From Bryoerythrophyllum caledonicum (Eukaryota; Streptophyta; Bryopsida; Pottiales; Pottiaceae), in contig OZ020526.1 of assembly GCA_963971425.1 (NCBI GenBank), forward strand, positions 6,413,976-6,477,975: a DNA stretch of 64,000 nucleotides, read 5' to 3'. Positions 12,749-24,479 of the stretch are shown piece by piece (the stretch's first letter is position 1; each line of letters opens with the position of its first letter). The notes beneath the pieces are model-generated. The model was not told where the DNA came from, did not search any database, and saw only the letters and a list, made by a program, of their open reading frames with translations. A program made the position numbers and the translations under genes.

Positions 12749-13693
12749 GGGTTGTTCGGCTGTCCGTCCGTTCGGTAGTGTCCGTCCGTCCGGTTGTCTG
12801 TCCGGTAGAGGCTGTTGTCCGTTCGATAAGGGTCAACCCTGGTTTGACCATGAGTCGAGGTCCATCCTCTTTGCCTGGAATTAGCGTGTAGCCTTCACCC
12901 GTTACAGCGTTGGTAATTCGCCATCGACGTTTGTGCCTAGAACTTCGAGACCGTTTAACCTCGTATTTTAGGGTATGCCAGTTTGAAGTCAGAAAAACCG
13001 GTGGATCATTGTATTCTTCAACCGTGTTATCTCCTGCGGTACGAATATCAAAATCAAATCGCCAGTAGACATGATGATGGTGGCGATTGCAGACACAGGA
13101 ATCATTGACTGCTGTAAAACCAAAACGGGGACGAATGGTTCCATTGGCATGAAGCCGCCACTCGCTAACGTAGCGATACCAGCCTGCTTCCATTTCGCTG
13201 ACTAGGACAACCTCCTGACCCTCGACATAAATGGCAACGCCCAAGAAGTTACCGGTATCGCTGCCGGTATCGAGAATCGTCTTGGCTGGGGTCGAACAGA
13301 GCCTAAATCCAGGCGCTACATCTGTTCCTCTAGCTTGAATCATCCCCTCCTCATACTGCCAGTCTCGATAGGGACCACAAATATCTTGATCATAGCGGAC
13401 GTTCAAGATGGGAACATGCGCTCGGTAAAGCACTCGCTTGCCCCGATACTCGACATAGCGCAGCTCAACGCCTGAACCATTTGTGCCAGATGAGGCAGCA
13501 GGTCTGACCGCCTGAAATTTCCATAGAGTGCTACCGCCCTGGCTCACTGTAACGTTCACCTGTCCAGCCGTTCCTTTATCAGCTGTCGGTTGGTCTGCAT
13601 CATTAGGCGCACCACAGACTTGATCTCCGGCACGAGAACTCGCAGGGGATCTATTTTCAAATCGCGTGACTGTGCGATTTGCCAGGTTGACAC
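12729..13693 (-). CDS. Partial copper-amine-oxidase-like protein, bacterial in appearance
   Basis: One long uninterrupted frame runs on the minus strand from the gap edge to about 12729, so the N-terminus is lost in the gap. The translated segment resembles the C-terminal catalytic domain of copper amine oxidases: a strand LRYVEYRGKRVLYRA, then GVAIYVEGQEVVLVSEMEAG, WRLHANGTIRPRFGF, an HHHHVYWRFDFDI block equivalent to the HxH copper ligands, and WRITNAVTGEGYTLIPG near the end. The cofactor Tyr context (normally N-Y-D/E) reads W-Y-R, so classical oxidase activity is doubtful. The last residues run into the GTCCG array and the TGA lies in LINE sequence, so the natural end is unclear. Base composition (about half GC, no introns) differs from the flanking A/C-rich LINE. 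Possible origins are horizontal transfer, contamination joined by misassembly, or a captured gene. Confidence 0.5.
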
Positions 13694-14100
13694 NNNNNNN
13701 NNNNNNNNNNNNNNNNNNNNNNNNNNNNNNNNNNNNNNNNNNNNNNNNNNNNNNNNNNNNNNNNNNNNNNNNNNNNNNNNNNNNNNNNNNNNNNNNNNNN
13801 NNNNNNNNNNNNNNNNNNNNNNNNNNNNNNNNNNNNNNNNNNNNNNNNNNNNNNNNNNNNNNNNNNNNNNNNNNNNNNNNNNNNNNNNNNNNNGACGTAG
13901 CCGCGGACAACCCCGGACAGCCCGAGACAGCCCGCGGACTGCCACGGACAGCGCGCGGACTGCCGCGGGCTGCCCGCGGACTACAAGCGACAGTGGTTCG
14001 GACTGGCCGCGGACTGAGCGCGGACTAGCAGCGGACTGAGCGCGGACAGCCTTCGATGACGGAGTGAGGCGCGGATTGGCGCGGACACTCCTTTGACCCA
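12749..14100. repeat. Segment bounded by inverted GTCCG / CGGAC arrays, with scaffold gap
   Basis: The left edge (12760-12830) is an array of GTCCGTCCGTTCGG-type words. The right edge (13894-14090) is an array of the complementary type (CGCGGACTG, CGGACAGC). The arrays are thus inverted relative to each other around a CuAO-like ORF and the N gap. A near-palindrome GGTCAACCCTGGTTTGACC lies just inside the left array (about 12830). The segment abruptly interrupts the LINE. It may be a transposon-like unit with captured DNA, or an assembly chimera. Confidence 0.5.
13694..13893. other. Assembly gap (200 N)
   Basis: Exactly 200 Ns are present, a typical placeholder length, so the true distance across the gap is unknown. 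Confidence 0.99.
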
Positions 14101-14258
14101 AGCTGAAAATTACTGCGACAAGAATTTACCGCAGTTGATGACATGTCTGCACATGTGGCATGCAGATTCCTTTCTGAATCCAACGTGTCTCTCCAGAGGT
14201 AAATGTGAAAATTGTGTTTTCTGCCATCAAAATGGCCCCGTCACAGTAAAGTCACGAT

Positions 14259-14310
14259 CCGTCACAATGTCATGCCGTCATTGTGTCGTGACATCGTGAC
14301 ATTGTGACGG
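14259..14310. repeat. Perfect 14-bp inverted repeat
   Basis: CCGTCACAATGTCA (14259-14272) is perfectly inverted at 14297-14310 around a 24-nt loop. Further GTCACGA/TCGTGAC words lie within and around it, so longer imperfect pairing is possible. Confidence 0.8.
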
Positions 14311-14847
14311 AAATTGTCCCCGTCACGACACAATAGACAACCCTGGTTCGATCTGGCGGCCGTGAAATGTCCACATTGTTCCACGCGGAATCGAACGGTC
14401 GATATTGGCCCGTGCCGACCGATTTTGCCGTCCGCCCGCGCCGTCTGATTTCAGTAAAAATAATTTCACTAAAAACATTTACTGTGGCCTTGGATTAATG
14501 ATTTTTTATCCCACGGACGATGTCTCAGGACACTCCCAGACCTCCAAGGACGTCGGATTTCAACTTCAGATTTCAACAATGTTGAGCATCACCGTGGTAC
14601 TATGGTAGGAAAAATAATTTGTAATGAGGAAAAGAAAATTTGGATAAAATTTTGGAGAACCAAAAGTCAAATTCAGAATTGAGTACTTTTGGTGATATTT
14701 AGATACTTGAGAGCATTCATTAGTACAAATGGGACTCTTTTTGACATTTCAATATAAAGTTTAAACAGTTGATCAAGTATCAAATATCAAGTATCTAACA
14801 CTTTGGATTTGACACTTCACCAAAATGTGTCACAACTCACATGCATA

Positions 14848-15256
14848 GGGCCCCTTTACACCAAAAAGCTTGGGCTAAAACCCATGAACACAAGTAGTAC
14901 TTTGTTCGAGGGATGAGACCATTGTAAATTTGTAAGTAGGGTACCATGCTTGAAACATGCAATTCAACAAATATAAATGATTTGCTGGAAAAAGTCTCCC
15001 TGAATTTCCTCTTGGACTTTGGGTTTGGATACCTCCGAGACCTTCCTAGCAAATACTACCCTTAGGTCCAGGAAGTCACTATCCACTTCAACCATGTAGG
15101 ATTCCAGCAAGGATTTTCATCCATTGAAAAAAGTTTGAGCTGCAACCAAAATTTGATTTGGTGTAAACTCAAACGCAAAGTACCATGGCTACCTTCCAAT
15201 CAAAGCCCTCCACCTCTTCAAGCTCCAACCCAAACTTCTTTGGTGTAAACAGGCCC
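14848..15256. mobile_element. MITE-like element with about 28-bp imperfect TIRs
   Basis: The left end reads GGGCCCCTTTACACCAAAAA and the reverse complement of the right end reads GGGCCTGTTTACACCAAAGA. Similarity continues to about 28-30 bp. The 3-bp direct repeat ATA flanks both sides (14845-14847 and 15257-15259). Length is 409 bp, and the interior has no coding capacity. TIR style and 3-bp target duplication suggest a PIF/Harbinger-type MITE, but the superfamily is an inference. Confidence 0.7.
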
Positions 15257-16752
15257 ATAGTGTCAAGAACAACTCCATTTGTACTAGAGGTCAGAAGTGT
15301 TTTGAAAATCAAAACAACCAATCATTGAACGTATTATTGAGAGGGAATCCTTATTCTTCTAAAACTAATAAATAGTTGCCACCTTGGTGGCTAACCTGCT
15401 ATGGTCCTGATCAAGATTCAATGAAGTGTGCAACATAGCAACATCACAATTGGTATACACAAATTGCAATAATAGAGATATTTGTCAGTTCTATACTTAA
15501 AAATGTTTGGAACATATGCTTTGCATGTGCAATTATTTTGCATGCATACCATTTCAACACAACACAGAGGTCTATCACACACTGAGCTGAGGGTGGCATG
15601 TTCATGCTCCAGGATTGGTTCACTGGAGACAAAGAAACTGGCCTTTGGGATCACTCTCAGCTTCAGGGTCAGGCAACATGTTGTGATCAAACAGAGGCCA
15701 GACTGAGACTGAACAACAGCTACTCTGGAGGCGCGATGGCGTGACCTCACATCTTTCTTAGAGTGGTTCAACTATTCAATAATGTGACTAATAATAATGT
15801 ATAACTGCACGTACTTGGGGACTTAATTAGTGTAAAAGCACGTAAACAAACAAGATATAAAATACCAGTCAACGCACATCTGTACAGTAGATTACCAAAA
15901 CCGTGTGCAGTGAAGTTGAATCGTAGAAAATACTCATAGTACAAAACCGCATGTCCAGGATCTGAAAGAAATGAGGAGTTTCTGAGCGGACTCTGGGCAA
16001 AATTGAAGAGTCCGTTTCCCTGCAGCTAGACTTGAATACGCAGCTTATGGAAAATAAATCATCATGAATGCCTCCAAAAGCTGTAGCATCCTTACACCAA
16101 GTACAAAACCACTGATGAGCTGTTTCCACATCACGGATAATCAGAACAGAGAATGCAGAGCCGTGATACGACTCAGACTTGACTTTTCCTCTTACCACAT
16201 GAGCAAAGTAGTACCATATTCTGCAATTGTATCTAATAAATATTCTTAAAGTATTTACGCCCAGGCCCATGACAGTCTTCCTCAATTCTGCATTGGCTAC
16301 TCAGGATTGCCTCAATCTTCCCTTGTCACAATAAAGACTATTAAGTTCTCGCCTCTAATTTCCACAAGCTGATTAAGTTAACAACATGGATGTTATTGTG
16401 TTCGAGCCTGCAATTCTCCAGCTGGTCATGCAGTTTTTTTTGTCTGCTTCGCCTCATAACTACAAGCTCGGAATCCCAAGCACAGTACAAAGTCTGACTT
16501 GCATCAGCTGCCATCTGAAGGCAATCGCCGCCCAAGTGTCTAGGATGCAATGATTCAGCATTGGTTTCATTTCAGAAGTGTTAGAGAGAGATAGAGAGAG
16601 TGATGTGAGCCTACGAATCAGGCATTTGCGTTTGTTGGGATACATGCCACATATCGATGTGTAGCTCAAGTATAGTTATCCATGTGTTCAGCTGAAGTTG
16701 TTAGCCTATAAATAGACATACAGTTTGGCTACATATTCGGAACTTCCTAAAG

Positions 16753-16891
16753 CTGACCTTTTGCTTGGCAGAACATCCACTTCTATGTGCGGGTTTAGGA
16801 GCATTACATTCGAGTTTTCGTTTCTAAAAACTGACCTTTTGTTTGGTAGAAGTTTCACTTGCGAGTGCAGTTTAGGAGCATAATATTCAAG
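16753..16891 (+). repeat. Direct duplication upstream of pectinesterase 1
   Basis: Two diverged copies of about 61 bp are spaced by 78 bp (from 16753 and from 16831). Each starts CTGACCTTTTG, passes TTGGYAGAA and ends TTTAGGAGCAT followed by ATTCRAG. They end about 25 bp before the ATG at 16917 and so probably lie in the promoter or 5' UTR. Confidence 0.75.
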
Positions 16892-16916
16892 CATACTTTT
16901 TTTCGAGAGATTTTCG

Positions 16917-18387
16917 ATGGGAGCTGAAGACGTGAAGACGTGGAGGTCAAGAGCGGCAACATCGCACCTGTTTGTGATGTTTTACATCACAGTGCTGCTG
17001 CTCTTTTCCGAGCAGGCGCATGCCAGCCGCAGCATCTCACATGATGTGCCTTCAGCCAAGTCGGAAGTGGAGGCGGATTTTCTGAACTGGGTGGCGTCAG
17101 TCGGCGCCAAGTCCAGAAGTTCCTTGACATCATCACCATCTCGCCTTCTTCCCATAAGCAGCTTGGCAGCCGCCCCTCTAGTCTATTACGTGGACGTCGC
17201 GGGATACGGGAACTTCAAAACGGTGCAGGAGGCTGTCAACGTGGTCCCGGACGGCAACTCCATGCAGGTGCTCATCGTCGTGAAGCAAGGCACTTACAGG
17301 TACAATCCTTGTAACAAAGGAGTGGTTTTTTGTCATGAAGTTTGGTTTTCAAACTGGTTTGCTGTTTTGGTTGCAGAGAGAAGGTGACCATACCCAAGTC
17401 CAAAGGGTACATCACCTTGCAAGGCGCAGGGCGCAACGTGACGTTCATCGAGTATGACATGAACGCGGCGACGGCCGGGAGCACATATGACAGCGCCACA
17501 GTTGCCGTCTTTTCAGATTACTTCGTTGCAAAAGACATCAGCTTCAAGGTATGCTCACATCCGAGCGGAGCTGCATGTGTGGTGTTTCGTTCTTTTTCAT
17601 GGCTTTGATCGATGTTTCCGGGGCTGTTGTTTGTAGAACTCTGCGCCGGCGCCGCCAGCGGGCGCGGTGAATCAGCAGGCGGTGGCGCTGCGCATCACGG
17701 GCGACTGCGCCGCGTTCTACAGCTGCGGCTTCTACGGCTCCCAGGACACGCTGAACGACGACATGGGGCGCCACTACTACAAGAACTGCGAGATTGTGGG
17801 CTCCATTGATTTCATCTTTGGCGATGCACAGTCTCTCTACAAGGTACGTCGAGTGTACGTTTCTCGATGTGACCTTCGTTAAAGGGTGATCCTAACGAAT
17901 TCTTCTATTGTTGTAGGATTGTACTCTGAGTGTGAATGCGGCCACGTACGGCTCCGTGACGGCGCAGAAGCGGGAGTCGAGCAGCAAGAGCACCGGGTTC
18001 TCGTTCGTGGGGTGCAATCTGTTGGGGTCGGGGCAGGTGTATCTGGGGCGGGCGTGGGGGCCATACTCGCGCGTCGTCTTCGCGTTCACGTTCATGCAGG
18101 ACATCGTCATCCGCGAGGGCTGGGACAATTGGAACGTGCCTGATAGACAGCGGTATGTCCTCTTGAAACGAATTTCTTCTCATGTTTTCTGGAGGTTTCC
18201 GTGAGTTGATCATGTGTGTCCATGACGCGCATGCAGGACGGCGTTCTACGGGCAGTACAAGTGCTCCGGCCCGGGCGCCACCGAGCTAGGCCGCGTGGAC
18301 TGGTCGCATGAGCTCTCGGATGCCGAAGCGGCTCCGTTCCTCTCCCTCTCTTTCATCGATGGCCAAAACTGGGTCACCGACCCCTAA
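16917..18387 (+). CDS. Pectinesterase (pectin methylesterase), secreted, type without PMEI domain
   Basis: The enzyme de-esterifies cell-wall homogalacturonan (carbohydrate esterase family 8). Five exons are 16917-17299, 17377-17548, 17637-17843, 17917-18152 and 18237-18387, all with GT-AG junctions and in frame, giving 382 residues. Residues about 20-38 form a hydrophobic signal segment. The CE8 signatures are all present: GTYREKV across the first splice, [17 protein letters not shown] (catalytic Asp), [10 protein letters not shown] (catalytic Asp) and [13 protein letters not shown] (substrate Arg and Trp). The N-terminal part before the catalytic domain is too short for a PMEI pro-domain. 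It faces the paralogue at 19125-20555 tail to tail, and the last three exons of both genes have identical lengths (207, 236, 151). The start is the only ATG giving a signal peptide. Confidence 0.93.
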
Positions 18388-18559
18388 ATCTTTATTCATT
18401 TTGGATCCGAGGTTTCGATCATTGTAGTCCCAAGCTCTTAGTCTGGGGATTGCCATGGTGTGGGTGCTCCTTTCACGCATTCGGGACAACTTGAGTGTGT
18501 AGCACGTCCAAATCGAGTCGGGTGTTGGGTTGTGTGTTACAGTGTTCAACAGAAATTAA

Positions 18560-18900
18560 GCCGAAATTAGGATTAGGGCAAGATTCTAGTGTCAAGCATC
18601 ATGATGGTGTTTTTGGCTCTGCTTTGAAAGATAAAGGAGAATTCAGCTCCTGCAGATTCCATATCTGCTGATGATTTGCTTGAAATTGCATCTCAACTCG
18701 TGTATGTCGATCTGGGTATGTGCCCGTTAGCAGGTTAGCCTGGTTAGGGTTAGAAGATTAGCGTCAAGCACCATGGCTGCGGGTCATGAAAATGGTTCGG
18801 GCTCTATTTTGTATGATAAAGGCGAATTCGTCTTCTGCAGATTCCATATCCGCTGATGAATCGGTTGAAAGTGTAACTAAATTCACATACTGGCTCCTAA
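18560..18900 (+). repeat. Diverged tandem duplication downstream of pectinesterase 1
   Basis: Two copies, offset by roughly 170 bp, share GTCAAGCAYCATG, GATAAAGGMGAATTC and CTGCAGATTCCATATCYGC. No coding sense was found. Confidence 0.6.
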
Positions 18901-19124
18901 ATTTTATTGCAACTGCACGTGCTTCAGTTTCAGATTTATGGCACTAGCTGAATTCAGTCTTCAACGAAGACATTTTGGAGCTCGAGATTCATGGTTTGGC
19001 CTCTCAATAGATCAGATCCTATCCTGTCTTTCAATACGTCACAAGGGATTTCACATTTTTTATCGCAGGAGAACTCCAATCTAATTTGCGATTTCAGGTC
19101 GGAAGAACATCCGCGTCTGTTTTG

Positions 19125-20555
19125 CTACGCTTCGGGGACCCAGCTCTCACCATCGATGAAGGAGAGCGAGACGAAGGGCGCAGCTTCAGCATCGGTGAGT
19201 TCTCTTGACCACGACACTCTGCCATACGACGCCGATCCAGGCCCAGTACACCGATACTCTCCATAGTATACTGTTCTGCAGGCGCAGCTGCATTCTGTTA
19301 GTAGGTCACAAGTAGCGGCAACTGTCATGAGAAAATAACTGACTTACTGCTGCCTTTCAGGGATGCCCCAGTCCATCCACCCTCGCGTGTCCACCACGTC
19401 TGCCATGTAGGTGAAGGAGAACACCACGCGCGAGTATGGCCCCCAAGCCCTGCCCAGGTACACTTGCCCGGAGCCTATGACGCTGCACTGCACAAAGGAG
19501 AACCCGGTGTTCTCGTTTATCGTCTGTCGCTTCTGTGCTGTCACAGATCCCGAGCCAGCTGACAACACGTTTATGGTGCACTCCTACCAACCCTCTGAGC
19601 TGTCAGTTGGACTTACATGACCTTTCTAGAATGCAGTATCTGTGTGTCCTTTCCCTGGTCACTCTCTCACCTTGTAGATGGAGAGACCATCGCCGAAGAT
19701 GAAGTCGATGTCGCCCTGGATGAAGCAGTGCTTGAAGTAATGGCGACCTCGGTGGTCATACAGGGTGTCTTGGTAGCCAAGGAATGCGCATCCGTAGAAC
19801 GCCGCGATGTCGGACGTCACTCGCAACGCAACAGCCTGGCGTCTCACGGCGCCAATTGGTGGCCCAGGTGCAGAATTCTGCACATTACGACATGTCACGT
19901 TCAAGATCACTTGCAAATCGCGTGACTCTGCAGAAACTTGTGGTATACTTGTTATTCAATTCTGGGTTGGTGAAGGAGTTCAGTTGGACCTGGAATGTGA
20001 TGTTGCGAGCCATGAAATTGTTGCCACTAATCCCGACTGTAGCACTGCCCAGGGTGGAGTTTTGAGTAACGAATGCTGTGTCGTTCCAGTCAACAATGGG
20101 ACCCCCGATCCCTAAGAAGGTAATCATAGGCTTGTTTTTCGGTATGATCACTTTCTCCCTGCACCACAAAAGGGAGTTCAAAGTCAACATGTTCATAGCT
20201 ATCCTGAATTGATGAATAGGAACACGTACCTGTAAAACCCGGAGTTAATCTGCACGGTGATGCGGTAAGGTCGAAACTTGTCCCGCGGAATGGAGTCCAC
20301 AGCTTCGGAGATAGTACGAAAGTCTCCACCCCCGTTCTGGTCCACAACGATGTAAGGCTTGGATGCCACTTGCGAGCGCATTTTCCAGTCCAACCATGTC
20401 ATGTCGTGAGCTGGTCCCCCACCTACCTTTCTTAGTTTCAACTCATGTCGCTCTCCCACACGCCCCACCCATGCCATGAATTCATCCCTGCTACTACCCT
20501 CTACAAACACAACAGTGCACACCACACCAAGGAATACCACTATCCAACAACCCAT
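19125..20555 (-). CDS. Pectinesterase (pectin methylesterase), paralogue of the neighbour
   Basis: Second CE8 pectin methylesterase, on the minus strand. Exons in coding order are 20230-20555, 19990-20158, 19671-19877, 19348-19583 and 19125-19275, giving 362 residues. The ATG at 20555 begins a hydrophobic segment ([13 protein letters not shown]) suited to a signal peptide. The open frame extends upstream only to a GTG. Signatures are [33 protein letters not shown] and [14 protein letters not shown], so all catalytic residues are present. Exons 3-5 match the lengths of the convergent neighbour exactly, indicating local inverted duplication from one ancestor. Exon 2 and the N-terminus are more diverged. 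No PMEI pro-domain is present. Confidence 0.93.
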
Positions 20556-23500
20556 GGCGTCCAACACACCATTCCTTGCAGGGAGCCTACACAGAGCTAT
20601 CACCTTAAAGCCTTCAGGAGCTTGAGCTTCTCATGTCACGAGATGTGCGAGGAAAGTACTGTTCGATCAAGCGAACTGAATGCAATTCAAGAGAGTGGTT
20701 GCAAGCGCACTGTACGTTTACACAACTGGACAAAAATGACCATGGAGGAGATCCATGCTCTTTGGAGTTTAAAGAAACGTTCACATCATGAACAAGCGGG
20801 TGTAGGTGAGATGGCTGATGATGATGGCTCGAATTTCCCAGTTACAAAAGAACATGGTTGCTGGGAAAATTAAACGGCGTGACAATTGTGATCTCTTCGA
20901 AGCCAAATTTTTCTTCCAGGCTGGTTTGCGAATTTATGTCTTGCTACCGGTATCGGTTCATGCATCATCCGTATCACTGACTTGCTCAAGTTAACCGTTG
21001 GATAGATGTAAGAAATGAAGTGCATTACAATGGACAAGAATGATTGCAAACATGATTTCCAGACAAAGGGAGGTAGTCTGAAGAGAATGACATCTCCACC
21101 GATAGAGAATGTTTCGTTTTGTCTAGGGTTTCGTCTGCGAGCTCAGGGATGCTGTAGACTTTGTTTCAATGAAGGAGCTGAGCCGATCTTCCGAAAGGGT
21201 TTGATTTCTGAGAATAACATGTCAGATTCAACGAGCAACATATCACCCATCTTCAAATCGGCAACAGACCCCTCATTTGGGGCAACAAGAGCTGGTTCAT
21301 CTCATGTGCAGATACTTGAAGTCGCTGGGAAACGAGCCCTTTCGACGCATGATCATGGTAGACTGACGAGTTACCCACATACCCAAGTTCAGATACTAAC
21401 GATTCAGGCATCCAGTGGCCACTTTGGAGATTAGGGTTCTTGTTGAAATTCATGATACCAAGGATGGTGTGGATAATCGGTTGAGCCTGTCTGTGGAATT
21501 GGCGATTCACGCGCGTTACGGCCTCATCGATGCCGCTTCAGCAGTCTGACAGGATGACCTAATTGCACTTTGGCGTGGGTAATTGGAGCATTCAAAGATT
21601 TGTTAGCTGATCGAACCCTGGGCACCTTTCAGTGGCAGATTCCCAACGTTCATAAACAACGTTAATCACATGACATAAGCTGCGCAGCTTTCCAAAGGGG
21701 CACATGACTCCATCGAAAGGGTTGAGCTAGCTGCAATGATTGACTGCATGGATGATTTAACTATGTCACAAAGCGAGTCCAGACGTCGTTCCGGTGGAAT
21801 CCAATTACTCTCTTGCCGCAGCTAGCGCCGTACCAGCTAGCGGCGACGTCACGGCGTCAATCACAGAGCCAGTACTTTTCGTGGAGCTGCCCAAGTTGAG
21901 GTCGACGTAAGTGGTTTTTGTTGGACTCGTTCCAGATCCAGGTTCGGACACGTACGTTGCAGGTAGGCTGGAATGTTTTGACGCGCCACGAGGTGGCTAC
22001 CTTTAAACTCAGTCACAGGTGAGAGCTGCAGGGATCAAAAAGAGGCTGTGATGATTGTAGCCTGATCCAAAGGCAGCTTCCATGAAGCGCGCTCCAGGGC
22101 ACACAATTATGCTACCAACAACACAAAGGGCCCAGAGCTTTTGTTCTGGTTGAACTCCTCGAGGCCTGCTTTTTCATCCCGTTGCGTGTCATGCTTTCTA
22201 GATGATGAGCTTGCAAGTGGTCCTTGTGAAGACAAAGTCGCCTTTGAAAACAAGTCAACATCGGTCAAATTGCAAGTCCACTGCACTGAAAATTACTTTG
22301 GAGCATCTGCTATGGTGGCGTGCGTCGTCGTCATCGTCGTCGTCGAGAAATCGGAAAACCCGCGAGATAATGCCCCCACTTTCGGGACGACACAAATATT
22401 CAATAGACATTCCCAATGCTATCGCTCTAATAATGGTACTGCAACGATAGTCTGGAGCTTTCGTTGCCAAAATTATCACAAAGGTGGAAAAATACCCCAC
22501 GCCTCTATATTCCAGGGAATATCTTCAACGGAAAATTATTATATTTCGCAGGCTCCACCTTTATATCATTTTCAGTACATTCAAAATATTATCAGGTCGG
22601 AAACTTTACCACATCCACTGAATACAGTGCGGATTCATTATTGATGTGGATCACTTTCTCTAAATCACGTCAAGTACATGCATGTCAAGTTCTGATTCAC
22701 CATTCATTTCCAAATGTGTGGCAGTTGATTGCATGTAAATTTCTAATTTTAGTTTAGAAACTCCAACTACCCTCGTCCACACTATATACAAAGAACGGTG
22801 TAGTTATCCCCTATTCTTTGCACTTTTTTTTCTTTTCTTTTTTCAACTTTCTAGATGATGCATAGAACTTGCAAATGATTTCAAGTCTTGCAACTGGGGG
22901 AGGTGAAAGGCATCAAGCAAAAAAGGGGGGGAAGAGAGCAAGTGATTGCACAATGCGCTGATGACAAGTCGTTCATGTTGTTAGGAGGACACTACACTAA
23001 ATTTATGTTTAGCGGAATCCAAGGCGTTTTAGAGGAATCTCTACTCCATTGATTAAACTGTCATTATAAACTTTTTGAGAATGTAACTATATGATCTTCT
23101 TCTATGTTTATATGAGAATGATGTGGTAAAACATTTGTGGATTTTGATTGTACAGATTGAAAGATAATTTGCACCTAGTAGGACAATATAATTTATGATT
23201 TATGTTGCTAGACCATATGATTTATAATTGCTACAAGTTCTTGCTTGAATGAATAATTTTACCAACAATGACGACTATGATCACCTTCTTTGTGTAGTAT
23301 AGATAGTTGTGTTTTAAGTAAAAATATTCATCTAAGTAGAAAGACTATAGCACTTTCAAATCATATAGCGTAGATAAACTAAAAATCATTTTCACTATAT
23401 TAGGCACAATGGCTTGGGATTTCAACATGGCAACCCTAAAGACCAACCTACACTCGCTTTTCAAGCGATTGGAGGTGCAACGTGGAAAGTAGAACGTCAT

Positions 23501-24266
23501 GTCTTTCTCCCTCTTCACAACCACCTTTTAAGGTGATGGATTAGTCCCGCAGCCTTATTAATCCCTAAAGACCAAAAGTCCGGCTTCTAGTGATTTCTAG
23601 TGGTTTCTAATGAAGGCTTGCCATGGGACATATTGTGTTCAATGTGGGAAAAAAAAATAGGGAGGAATGCTACCACGTAGATTTTGGCTAAGGTGGTAGA
23701 ACTATTGGCATGAACAATGGGTCAGGAAAGAACCAAGGCTTCTTTGGCCATAAAGAATGGCAAAGATGATATTTTTGAGAAATTTGTGGCGGTAGGAACT
23801 TCTTTAAAACTTATATGTTAGCATGTGGTAAATTTCTTGTGAATTTTGATTGTATGGATCGAAAGATGATTGCAATCAAAGTGACCAATCCTCTCCCCTT
23901 AGGAACACTTGGTCTTTTAGGGGTCGAATTGGTGCTATGAACCATTTGCAAAATAATAAATTTTTTTGTTGAATAATCTTGCAATGTCTCATCATCTTAG
24001 AGAGGCAGTATGGGGTGGCTTTGGTGAAACATAGTCTCTTAAACATCATAAGGTGCCATTGGTGGCCACAATATTGTACATGTTATATGGTGTCGTATTT
24101 GAACATGATAAGGTTGAGAAATCAAAATGACCTCCAAAATTTGAAATATGTTTGTTAAAGAATCTTCAATTCAAAGGTGTAACTCTTGCTACGCTTTAAT
24201 ACATTTTTGTATTCTACACTCTGGTGGACATTGGTTTAGTGGTGGAACGAACAGACACTTCATTCA

Positions 24267-24293
24267 CTCCGGTCCCCTAAACGTGGACCGGAG
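24267..24293. repeat. Short perfect hairpin
   Basis: CTCCGGTCC (24267-24275) and GGACCGGAG (24285-24293) form perfect 9-bp arms around a 9-nt loop in an AT-rich repeat region. Confidence 0.75.
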
Positions 24294-24479
24294 TTCTTCT
24301 TCTTCTTGTATTCTACACAAAAAAATATTCCTGACTAGCATTTAACCCCTAAAAGCCCGTGGCGATTTCACACCAAAAACACTTCAAAATTGTTGATTCT
24401 GGTGCAATGACTACGGAAGGAAACAAAACCTTATATTTATTCTTTTGACCGTAGGATCTCTATAAAGATTTACTAAGTT

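Larger units (their letters stand above)
14101..16916. other. Intergenic region with MITE, hairpin and promoter-proximal duplication
   Basis: No credible coding region is seen. The region holds a CGTCACAATGTCA foldback (14259-14310), a 409-bp MITE-like element (14848-15256), and a duplicated block just before the first pectinesterase (16753-16891). Confidence 0.6.

Noticed and set aside
12825-12850. GGTCAACCCTGGTTTGACC palindrome as an operator or terminator
   Set aside because: Imperfect, single, and at the edge of a repeat array in plant DNA.
21015-21434. 139-codon open frame
   Set aside because: No motif, no splice context and no composition difference from flanking DNA.
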